Assembly (NCBI RefSeq): GCF_900112865.1
Contig: NZ_FONH01000030.1
Span: forward strand, 1-36,859
Direction of reading: 5' to 3'
Length of the DNA stretch: 36,859 bases
From: Dyella marensis
GTDB taxonomy: Bacteria; Pseudomonadota; Gammaproteobacteria; Xanthomonadales; Rhodanobacteraceae
The stretch's first letter is position 1, and the number at the start of each line of letters is the position of its first letter. Shown in pieces: positions 17,357 through 24,742 of this stretch. The translations under genes were made by a program, and so were the position numbers. The notes beneath the pieces are model-generated. The model was not told the origin of the DNA. It did not search any database and saw nothing but the letters and a program-made list of their open reading frames with translations.

Positions 17357-18499
17357 ATGCAAGCCCAGTCCATCCAGCAACTGTTCGCCCGTTACAAGAT
17401 CCTGGCCCTGCTGCTGGCGGTGGCGGCGATCTGGGTCTTCTTCCACGTGGCCACCGGCGGCGACTTCGTCACGGCGCGCAACGTGTCCAACCTGTTCCGG
17501 CAGATGGCCATCACCGGCATGCTCGCCTGCGGCATGGTGTTCGTGATCATCGCCGGCGAGATCGATCTGTCGGTCGGTTCGCTGCTGGGCCTGCTCGGCG
17601 GCGTGGTGGCGGTGCTGACGGTCAACCAGGGCTGGTCGACGCCGGTGGCGATCGTTGCAGTGCTCGGGCTTGGCGTATTGATCGGCCTGTTCAACGGGTT
17701 CTGGGTGACGCGCCTGCGCGTGCCTTCGTTCATCGTCGGCCTGGGCGGGATGCTGGCATTCCGCGGCGTGCTGCTGGGCACTACGCACAGCGCGACCATC
17801 GCGCCGGTACCGGCCGACCTGGTCTACCTGGGCCAGGGCTATGTGTCGCCGCTGTGGTCCACGGTGCTGGGCGTGGCGATCTTCGCGGTGGTGGTCGCGC
17901 TCGCCGTATTGCGCCGTCGCCGCCGCGCGCAGCTGCAGATCCGCCAGCTGCCGTGGTGGGCGGACCTGCTCAAGGTGGTGGCGATCGGCGCGGCACTGGG
18001 CGTATTCGTCGCCACGCTCAACAGCTATGGCGGCATCCCGCTGCCGGTGCTGATCCTGGTGGCGCTGCTGGCGGTGTTCTCCTACCTGGCCTCGCAGACC
18101 GTGCTGGGCCGGCATATCTATGCGGTGGGCGGCAACCTGGAAGCCACGCGGCTGTCGGGCGTCAACGTGGCGCGGGTGAAGCTGGTGGTGTTCGGCATCA
18201 TGGGCCTGATGTGCGCCTTCGCCGGCATCGTCAACACCGCGCGCCTGGCCGCGGGCTCGCCCTCGGCCGGCACCAACGGCGAGCTGGATGCGATCGCGGC
18301 GTGCTTTATCGGCGGCGCTTCCATGCGCGGCGGCGCGGGCACGGTGCACGGCGCGCTGATCGGCGCGCTGGTGATGGCCAGCCTCGACAACGGCATGTCG
18401 ATGATGGATGTGGACACGTACTGGCAGTACATCGTGAAGGGGGCCATCCTCGTGCTTGCCGTGTGGGTGGACGTGCTGTCCCGCCCGCAGCGCGACTGA
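17357..18499 (+). CDS. xylH: D-xylose ABC transporter permease
   Basis: This 380-residue inner-membrane permease of the branched-chain/ribose permease family forms the channel of the xylose importer. Hydrophobic segments run throughout (for example ILALLLAVAAIWVFFHVATGG and GMVFVIIAG). The family motif is EIDLSVGSLLGLLGG, and the C-terminal cytoplasmic motif GGNLEATRLSGVNVARVKL lies before GAILVLAVWVDVLS. A charged insert with RRRRRAQLQIR near the middle is also found in XylH proteins. It is the last gene of the xyl operon; no strong terminator hairpin was seen in the 84 bp before the next gene. Confidence 0.94.
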   Translation: MQAQSIQQLFARYKILALLLAVAAIWVFFHVATGGDFVTARNVSNLFRQMAITGMLACGMVFVIIAGEIDLSVGSLLGLLGGVVAVLTVNQGWSTPVAIVAVLGLGVLIGLFNGFWVTRLRVPSFIVGLGGMLAFRGVLLGTTHSATIAPVPADLVYLGQGYVSPLWSTVLGVAIFAVVVALAVLRRRRRAQLQIRQLPWWADLLKVVAIGAALGVFVATLNSYGGIPLPVLILVALLAVFSYLASQTVLGRHIYAVGGNLEATRLSGVNVARVKLVVFGIMGLMCAFAGIVNTARLAAGSPSAGTNGELDAIAACFIGGASMRGGAGTVHGALIGALVMASLDNGMSMMDVDTYWQYIVKGAILVLAVWVDVLSRPQRD

Positions 18500-18583
18500 A
18501 CACGCGGGCCCGCCGCCGCCCTCCGCAAGGCCACGACATCGGCTTCACCGCTTTTTCGCAGGTGTGATTCCTATCCTCGCGGC

Positions 18584-21547
18584 ATGGAGGGACTGATCCG
18601 CCAGGCGTACCGACGTTACGACTTCGCGGTTTCGGTCGCCGCGGTCGGCCTGGCGGCGGCCGCCTCGATCTGGCTGACCCGCTTCGGCGGCCCGCTGGCC
18701 ACGGTCTGGATCGCCAATGGCCTGGCCATTGCCGCGCTGATGCGGCGCGGCGGCGAGGGCATGCTGCGCTTCCTCGCCATCACCACGGCGATGGTCTGGC
18801 TGCTTGGCGTGCTCGGCGGCTTCAGCGCGCTGAATGCGCTCAACCTCACCCTGGTCAATGCGCTGGAAATCGGCTGGGTGGTGCGCATGCTGTCCGGCAG
18901 CGAGGGTGTCACCTACCTGGAACAGCCGCTGGGCGTGCAGCGCTTCATCGTGTGGGCGGTGGTGGTGGCGCCGGTGGTCACCTCCGCCCTGGCCGCGCCG
19001 GTGCATGCGCTGGAGACGGGTGCCAGCGTGTGGCTGACCTTGGGCATGCGCTCGTGTTCGCATGCGCTGGGCAATGCCATCGCGGTGCCGCTGGCGCTGG
19101 GTATTGCGCGCTGGCGGCATATCGCGCCGCTGTCGCAGCAGCGCGCGCGACGCAGCCTGCTGGCCCTGCTGTTGCTGGCACTGGCCACGGTCGGCGCCTT
19201 CGTGCAGCCGGAGGTGCCGGGCCTGTTCGTCGTATTTCCGCCGCTGGTGCTGCTGGCGATGGTCGGCAACCGCCGCTGGGGCGTCGGCGGCGTGCTGATG
19301 GTGGCGCTGCTGGGCGGCTGGCTGACCGTGATCGGACAGGGACCGATCGCCGAACCGGGGACACCGCCCGCACTGGCGACCATGCAGTTCCAGCTGTTCG
19401 TGCTGTGCTGCATCGCCGTGGCGCTGCCGCTGGTCACTTCGATGGAGCAGCGCCGCCGCCTGGGCCGCACCTTGCGCGGCAGCGAGGCGCGCTACCGCAT
19501 GCTGGCGGAGTACTCGCACGACCTGGTGCTGTTGCTCGATGCCCAGGGCTACTGCAAATACGTTTCGCCGGCGGCCTACCCCATCCTCGGCTATCGCCCC
19601 GACAAGCTGGTGGAGAGTTCGCTGCAGAGCCTGATCGACGAGGCGAGCCTGGCCACGGCGGTGGAACTGTGGCGCCGCCTGATCAACGGCGACCATCCGG
19701 GCACCACATTGCTGCGCATGCGCCACGCCGACGGCTCGTATCGCGTCATGGAAGCGGCCGGCGGCGTGATCGACGAGGAACCGGACCGGGTGATCCTCAC
19801 CCTGCGCGACGTCACCGCGCGCATCGGCGCGGAAGAGGCCCTGCGCGAGGAGCGCCGCCTCACCGACATCACCCTGAAGGCGATCGGCGATGCGGTATTC
19901 ACCCTGGACCGCGAGGGCCGCCTCGGCTTTGCCAACCCCGCCGGCGCCGAACTGCTGGCGCGTTCCACCCAGCCCTTCGCCGACAAGCTGGAAGACCGCC
20001 TGCCGCTGTGGCGCGCCAGCGAACGCGTGCGCGAAGACCATCCCGTGCGCACCGCCTTGAATACCGGTGCGCCGGCCGGCCCGCTGCTGTGCGTGCTGGA
20101 ACCGGAGGGCGAGCCTTCGCGGGCGATGGAATGCTCGGCCGTGCCGATCCGCAACGAGCTGGGCGGCGTGATCGGCGCGGTGTTCGTGCTGCATGACGTG
20201 AGCGCGATCCTGGCCTTGTCCGAGCGCATGTCGCACCTGGCGCATTTCGATGCGCTCACCGACCTGCCCAACCGTCCGCTGCTGCTGGAGCGGCTGTCGG
20301 CCGCGCTGGGACGCGCGCGGCAGGGTGCGCATCACCTGGCGGTGGTGTTCATCGACGTGGACCGCTTCAAGCAGATCAACGACACGCTGGGCCACGTGGC
20401 CGGCGATGCGGTGCTCAAGCAGGTGGCGGAACGGTTGCTGTCGGCGATGGGCGCCGGCGATACGGTGGCCCGGCTGGGCGGCGACGAGTTCGTGGTGCTG
20501 ATTCCCGCAGTGAACGATCGCGACGCGGTGGCAGCCTGTGCATTGCAGGCGCTGGAAGCGCTGAGCGCGCCGATGCGCGTGGGCCGGCGCGAGCTGCGGC
20601 TGACCGCCAGTATCGGCATCGCCATGTTCCCCGACGACGGCGACGAGCCGGACCTGCTGATCCGCCATGCCGACATGGCGATGTACGCAGCCAAGCGTGC
20701 GGGCCGCAACGACTACCACTTCTACATCTCCAGCATGGATGCGGGGGCGCAGGCCGAGTTCGACCTCGAGAACGCCCTGCGCGCGGCGCTGGCGCGCTCG
20801 GAGCTGTTCCTGGATTTCCAGCCGCGCGTGGATACCAGCGATGGCCGCATGCTCGGCGCCGAGGCATTGCTGCGCTGGCGCCGCACCGACGGCACGGTGT
20901 GCCGGCCGGATGCATTCATTCCGATCGCCGAGGCCAGCGGCCTGATCCTGGTGATCGGCGCCTGGGTGCTGAAAGAGGCCTGCCAGGCCTGCCGCGACTG
21001 GCAGGACGGCCCGCTGCGCGACGTCGGCGTGAGCGTGAACATCTCCCAGCTGCAGTTCGGCCGCGAGAACTTCCTGCAGCTGGTGATGGAGGCGCTGCGC
21101 GAGGCCGGCCTGCCACCGCACCTGCTGGAGCTGGAGCTGACCGAGAGCATGCTGATGGAGCCCACCGACGCGGTGCGCCAGCGCATCGCGGGATTGAAGT
21201 CGCTGGGGGTGAATCTCTCGATCGACGACTTCGGCACCGGCTATTCCAGCCTTGCCTATCTGCGCCGCTTCGCCATCGACACGCTGAAGATCGACCGCAG
21301 CTTCATCGCCGACATGGCGGACGATCCGGAAGACGCCTCGGTGATCCACGCCATCATCGCTTTGGCGATCAGCCTGGGTAAGCGCGTGGTGGCGGAAGGT
21401 GTCGAGACGCAGCGCCAGGCCGACCTGCTGGCCGCGCTGGGCTGCCACGAGATGCAGGGGCATCTGTACAGCCCGCCGGTGGATGCGGCGCGGCTGGCGG
21501 AATTTGCGCGCAGGCGTGGCGCCGCCCGGACACGCAGGTTGGGGTGA
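18584..21547 (+). CDS. MASE1-PAS-PAS-GGDEF-EAL cyclic-di-GMP protein
   Basis: This 987-residue membrane signalling protein makes or degrades cyclic di-GMP. The N-terminal 290 residues hold about eight hydrophobic helices with the MASE1-like GGPLATVWIANGLAIAALMRRG. A PAS/PAC domain (about 300-420, RYRMLAEYSHDLVLLLD) and a second PAS (about 425-545) follow. The diguanylate cyclase domain has an intact RLGGDEF (632-636) and HFDALTDLPNR; I see no RxxD inhibitory site at the usual place. The phosphodiesterase domain has EALLR (Glu760), DDFGTGYSS, KIDRSF and VAEGVET, all intact. It may be bifunctional or mainly a phosphodiesterase. The stop codon (21545-21547) lies within a palindromic repeat. Its ligand is unknown and any link to xylose is positional only. 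Confidence 0.9.
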   Translation: MEGLIRQAYRRYDFAVSVAAVGLAAAASIWLTRFGGPLATVWIANGLAIAALMRRGGEGMLRFLAITTAMVWLLGVLGGFSALNALNLTLVNALEIGWVVRMLSGSEGVTYLEQPLGVQRFIVWAVVVAPVVTSALAAPVHALETGASVWLTLGMRSCSHALGNAIAVPLALGIARWRHIAPLSQQRARRSLLALLLLALATVGAFVQPEVPGLFVVFPPLVLLAMVGNRRWGVGGVLMVALLGGWLTVIGQGPIAEPGTPPALATMQFQLFVLCCIAVALPLVTSMEQRRRLGRTLRGSEARYRMLAEYSHDLVLLLDAQGYCKYVSPAAYPILGYRPDKLVESSLQSLIDEASLATAVELWRRLINGDHPGTTLLRMRHADGSYRVMEAAGGVIDEEPDRVILTLRDVTARIGAEEALREERRLTDITLKAIGDAVFTLDREGRLGFANPAGAELLARSTQPFADKLEDRLPLWRASERVREDHPVRTALNTGAPAGPLLCVLEPEGEPSRAMECSAVPIRNELGGVIGAVFVLHDVSAILALSERMSHLAHFDALTDLPNRPLLLERLSAALGRARQGAHHLAVVFIDVDRFKQINDTLGHVAGDAVLKQVAERLLSAMGAGDTVARLGGDEFVVLIPAVNDRDAVAACALQALEALSAPMRVGRRELRLTASIGIAMFPDDGDEPDLLIRHADMAMYAAKRAGRNDYHFYISSMDAGAQAEFDLENALRAALARSELFLDFQPRVDTSDGRMLGAEALLRWRRTDGTVCRPDAFIPIAEASGLILVIGAWVLKEACQACRDWQDGPLRDVGVSVNISQLQFGRENFLQLVMEALREAGLPPHLLELELTESMLMEPTDAVRQRIAGLKSLGVNLSIDDFGTGYSSLAYLRRFAIDTLKIDRSFIADMADDPEDASVIHAIIALAISLGKRVVAEGVETQRQADLLAALGCHEMQGHLYSPPVDAARLAEFARRRGAARTRRLG

Positions 21548-21691
21548 GCCGCAGGCGACTGCGAAGGCAGGATGCCGTAGCGAACATCCGCGTAGCGGAT
21601 GGCTCGAAGGGCGGGCTGCTGAGGCAGCCCGTAACTCCAACGGTGCGGTGCGTTCGGATGTCGCGACGTTGGGGTTCCCACCCCAACCTAC
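21536..21691. repeat. Palindromic repeat, copy 3 (long composite form)
   Basis: The outer ends are AGGTTGGGGTGAGCC and CCCACCCCAACCTAC. Between them lies an insert with the hairpins ATCCGC-GTA-GCGGAT and CGGGCTGC-TGAG-GCAGCCCG. About 106 bp (21536-21641) match the reverse complement of 36509-36616 with only two differences seen by eye. The left end supplies the TGA of the GGDEF-EAL gene and the right end supplies the TAG of the convergent LysR gene, so one element ends both genes. Confidence 0.85.
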
Positions 21692-22563
21692 AACAACCGC
21701 TCTCCCACAAAATCCACGAACGCCCGCAGCTTCGGCAGCATGTGCCGCCCCGACGGCCACAACAGATAAAACGTCCCGCACACCTTCGCGTACTCCTCCA
21801 GTACCGGCACCAGCTCGCCCGAGGCCAGGGCCGCGCGCACCGCATGCTCCGGCACATAGGCAATGCCGCGGCCGCGCTGAGCGAAGCACACGCGGGTGTC
21901 CACGTCGTTGCACACCATGGCGATCGGAATCTCCACCTCCGGCGGCGTGGGCCACACCTCCAGCTTGCCGCTGGTGGGAAAGCGGTAGTGCAGGCAGTCG
22001 TGCAGCAACAGGTCGGCCGGTTCGCGCGGCGTGCCCTTGCGCGCCAGATAACCGGGCGAAGCGACCAGGCAGCGGCGGAAGGTGCCGATGCGGCGCGCGC
22101 TCAGGCGTGAATCGCCGGGCTCGCCCACGCGCAGCACGGCGTCGAAACCTTCCTCGATCACATCGACCAGGCGGTCGTCGAAATCCAGGTCCAGCCGCAC
22201 CTGCGGATAGGCCTGCATGAAATCCGACAGCACCGGCAGCAGCAGGCTGCTGGCCAGCGGCAGGCTCACCCGCAGGGTGCCGCGCGGTTCGCCGGACGGG
22301 TCGGTGAGTTCCGCTTCGGCCAGTTCCAACTCGTCCAGCGCACGTCGGCAGCGCGCCAGGAACAGCTGGCCCTCGGCGGTGAGTGCCACGCTGCGGGTGC
22401 TGCGGTGGAACAGGCGCACGCCCAGCTGCTGTTCCAGCCGCGCGATGGCCTTGCCGACGGCGGAGGCGGAGACGCCCTGCAGGCGTCCGGTCTCCACGAA
22501 GCTGAGGGTGTCGGCGACCTGCACGAAGGTCTGCAGGACGCCAAGACTGTCCAGGGATTTCAT
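21688..22563 (-). CDS. LysR-family transcription regulator
   Basis: This 291-residue protein has an N-terminal winged helix-turn-helix (about residues 5-65: LQTFVQVADTLSFVETGRLQGVSASAVGKAIARLEQQLGVRLFHR) and a two-lobed effector domain (about 90-291) with SLPLASSLLLPVLSDFMQAYPQ and DAVLRVGEPGDSRLSARR. The subgroup resembles the many LysR proteins beside efflux genes. It is divergent from an MFS transporter gene (129-bp gap), which is the likely target. Its TAG stop is formed by the edge of the palindromic repeat (GTAGG). The effector is unknown. Confidence 0.92.
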   Translation of the reverse strand: MKSLDSLGVLQTFVQVADTLSFVETGRLQGVSASAVGKAIARLEQQLGVRLFHRSTRSVALTAEGQLFLARCRRALDELELAEAELTDPSGEPRGTLRVSLPLASSLLLPVLSDFMQAYPQVRLDLDFDDRLVDVIEEGFDAVLRVGEPGDSRLSARRIGTFRRCLVASPGYLARKGTPREPADLLLHDCLHYRFPTSGKLEVWPTPPEVEIPIAMVCNDVDTRVCFAQRGRGIAYVPEHAVRAALASGELVPVLEEYAKVCGTFYLLWPSGRHMLPKLRAFVDFVGERLL

Positions 22564-22639
22564 GGATTGCGGAAATAAAGTTCCGGAAAGCCCGGAACTC
22601 TACCCGTCTTTTTCCGGCGGCGCGCGGTATCTAACTTAT

Positions 22640-22661
22640 GGCTCCTCTTAAGAAAGGAGCC
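22640..22661. promoter_or_regulatory. Hairpin covering a Shine-Dalgarno upstream of the MFS gene
   Basis: GGCTCCT (22640-22646) can pair with AGGAGCC (22655-22661), with CTTAAGAA between. The right arm contains a strong Shine-Dalgarno, AAAGGAG, placed 7 nt before an ATG at 22667. Pairing would hide the ribosome-binding site, so translational control is possible. The same dyad could equally be a regulator site in DNA, since it lies in the divergent LysR-MFS region. The symmetry is seen; the role is inferred. Confidence 0.4.
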
Positions 22662-22666
22662 TTTCC

Positions 22667-22696
22667 ATGCAGCCGATCCCGGAATCGCGGCGATGA
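22667..22696 (+). CDS. Possible 9-residue leader peptide coupled to the MFS gene
   Basis: ATG at 22667 follows a good Shine-Dalgarno (AAAGGAG at 22653-22659) and encodes MQPIPESRR, ending at TGA 22694-22696, which overlaps the MFS start codon (ATGA at 22693-22696). The MFS start itself has only a weak ribosome-binding site, so ribosomes ending the leader could restart there. It is too short for homology support; an alternative is that the strong Shine-Dalgarno simply serves a misassigned start. Confidence 0.35.
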   Translation: MQPIPESRR

Positions 22697-23883
22697 GCGC
22701 CGCCGACAAAGCCCTCCCTTGCGAAGCCTGCGAGCCGACGCCCGCGCGCCTGCCCATGCTTGGCCTGCTGGCGCTGGCCTGCGGCGCCTTCATCACCGTG
22801 CTCACCGAATGCATCGTGGCCGGCCTGCTGCCGGCGATGAGTCGTGATCTGGGCATCAGCGAGGCCGCAGTCGGCCAGCTCACCACCGTCTATGCGCTGG
22901 GTTCGCTGCTCACCGCGATCCCGCTGGTCAAGCTCACCAGCCACCTGCCGCGCCGGCCGCTGCTGATGGCGGCGATCCTCGGTTTCGCACTGGTCAACAG
23001 CGCGATGGCATGGACCGATGCCTATGCGCTGATGCTGGTCTCGCGCTTCTTCGGCGGTGTCGCCGCCGGCCTGCTGTGGGCGCTGCTGGCCGGCTATGCC
23101 AGCCGCATGGTGGCGCCGCAGCTGCAGGGGCGCGCGATCGCGGTGGCGATGGTCGGCACGCCGCTGGCGATGTCGATCGGCATTCCCGCCGGCACGTGGT
23201 TGTCGCAGCTGATCGGTTGGCGCTGGGTGTTCGGTCTGATGTCGATCCTGAGCGTGGCGCTGGTGGGCTGGTCGCGCGCCGCGCTGCCGCCGGTACCCGG
23301 CCTGCCGGCGCGGCATGGCGGTTCGCTGCGCGAGGTGCTGGCGCGGCCCGGCCTGCTGGCGGTGTACGTGGTGATGCTGCTGGCCGTGCTGGCGCACAAC
23401 GTGCTGTACACGTATATCGCGCCGTTCGTGGCGCTGTCGGGCTCGCAGGGGACGCTGGACCGCCTGCTGCTGCTGTTCGGCGTGTCGTCGGTGGTCAGCA
23501 TCGCGGTGACCGGTGCGCTGATCGATCGCTGGATGCGCGCGCTGATCGCGCTGGGCATGGCGCTGTTCCTGCTGGCGGCGGTGGCGATGGCCTTGTGGCC
23601 GACGTCGCAGGCGGTGCTGGTGGGTGCGGTGGTGGTGTGGGGGCTCGGTTTCGGCGGCGCGGCGACGCTGATCCAGACGGCGGTGGCGCGGCGTTCGGGC
23701 CAGCAGCAGGATCTGGGGCAGTCGCTGGTGGTGGTCGGCTGGAACCTGGCGATCGCCGGCGGCGGCGTGGTGGGCGGGGTGATGCTGAAGTCGGGCGGCG
23801 CGGCGTTGCTGCCGTGGGCGCTGGTGGGATTGCTGATGGTGACGCTGTGGGTCGCGGTTCCGGCGAAGAAAGCGTGGGCTTGA
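22693..23883 (+). CDS. MFS transporter (DHA1-type exporter)
   Basis: This 396-residue protein of the major facilitator superfamily has about twelve hydrophobic helices, beginning LPMLGLLALACGAFITVLTE. The DHA1 drug/sugar-efflux character shows in GLLPAMSRDLGISEAAVGQL and the helix 2-3 region ALGSLLTAIPLVKLTSHLPRRPLL. Relatives include arabinose/purine-ribonucleoside exporters (AraJ/NepI-like) and chloramphenicol-type exporters; the substrate cannot be told. It is divergent from a LysR gene that probably regulates it. The ATG at 22693 overlaps the stop of a possible leader peptide; GTG/ATG alternatives further in would cut the first helix. Confidence 0.9.
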   Translation: MSAADKALPCEACEPTPARLPMLGLLALACGAFITVLTECIVAGLLPAMSRDLGISEAAVGQLTTVYALGSLLTAIPLVKLTSHLPRRPLLMAAILGFALVNSAMAWTDAYALMLVSRFFGGVAAGLLWALLAGYASRMVAPQLQGRAIAVAMVGTPLAMSIGIPAGTWLSQLIGWRWVFGLMSILSVALVGWSRAALPPVPGLPARHGGSLREVLARPGLLAVYVVMLLAVLAHNVLYTYIAPFVALSGSQGTLDRLLLLFGVSSVVSIAVTGALIDRWMRALIALGMALFLLAAVAMALWPTSQAVLVGAVVVWGLGFGGAATLIQTAVARRSGQQQDLGQSLVVVGWNLAIAGGGVVGGVMLKSGGAALLPWALVGLLMVTLWVAVPAKKAWA

Positions 23884-23892
23884 ACGACGAGG

Positions 23893-23960
23893 CAGGTTGG
23901 GGTGGGCCGGAGGCGAACCCCAAGGTTGCGTTGGGGTTCGCTTCGCTCACCCCAACCTAC
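23893..23960. repeat. Palindromic repeat, copy 4
   Basis: CAGGTTGGGGTGGGCC and GCTCACCCCAACCTAC form the outer arms, with inner GGCGAACCCCAA/TTGGGGTTCGC arms around a short core. It lies 9 bp after the MFS stop and marks the left edge of a lower-GC stretch that holds a pseudogene and the amidase gene. It could act as a terminator of the MFS gene. Confidence 0.85.
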
Positions 23961-24000
23961 GCCTCTTAAAAAAACCGAACGTTTGGTTTTCTCTCCGCTC

Positions 24001-24529
24001 CTACGGATATCCCCACTTCCACATCAAATCATTCGCCCGATTGATCAAGGCCTTGCGATACGCCTCGATGATCATCCGCGCATCGGTGCTCAAGCCGGAA
24101 TCCCATCCGCGATCCATCGCTTCGAACAGCGCATGCGCCACTGCTGCGTCGTATTCGATCTTGGTGGGGTCGAAATCCTCGGGCGAGGGTCGGTAGTTCC
24201 CTTCGACGCAACGCATCGGTGCTTTCAAGCGCATCGCACTGTTCTCCGCCGGGTGGAGGTCGGCGATTACAACAAGCGCGAGCAGGAGCGTGTAGTAGCC
24301 AAAAGGCCGAGGCGATGCATTCGGTGGCGCGCTACGTCGTTGGCCTCGTACTTGCTGTCGTCGCTGCGCATGCTGACCACGACGAGGTTGTCGCCTTCGG
24401 CATCGGTCCAACCGTGGCTTGCTCGAAGTCGCCCTTGAAGGCGACGCCGGGCGGCAGTTGCGTGACGGAAGGCGCTGCCTGTGCGGCTATGGCGAATGCG
24501 CACAATAGCGCGATGGCGAGTCGGTGCAT
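24001..24529 (-). pseudogene. Frameshifted gene for a small exported protein
   Basis: A good signal peptide, MHRLAIALLCAFAIAAQA-APS, starts at 24529 and continues as LPPGVAFKGDFEQAT. The coding sense then moves to a second frame (WTDAEGDNLVVVSMRSDDSK, about 24420-24310) and again to a third (AENSAMRLKAPMR to LMWKWGYP, ending with TAG at 24001). Three frames with protein-like composition in order show at least two frameshifts. The segment around FKGDFEQAT/WTDAEGDNLVVV faintly recalls small secreted proteins of Xanthomonadales, but I do not recognise the family with confidence. Sequencing error is an alternative to decay. Confidence 0.55.
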
Positions 24530-24742
24530 GGATGCGTCCTTGCATGATGATGGAAGCCATTGTCGATCGAGAGAGCTGGATGTCTTAAGCCTGAGGTGTC
24601 CCGCCGAGCGCAAATCGATGCATCTGCGGAACGCCCGATTTTCGGATTTCTACGATTCTCTGCTAAAGAAGACTTCTCTGATAGTCGCGCGTCCGCCGAG
24701 TTTCTACGATGCGAGTTCCATAAGCATCAGGGGTGGATACCT

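Noticed and set aside
18545-21955. A long - strand open frame opposite the GGDEF-EAL gene
   Set aside because: It is a shadow frame rich in His, Gln and Arg that also crosses a palindromic repeat. The + strand carries intact GGDEF and EAL motifs.
21544-22110. Open frame beginning MSRRRLRRQDAVANIRVADG, also seen in reverse at 36606
   Set aside because: The duplication of this translated sequence comes from the two long copies of the palindromic repeat, not from a gene family.
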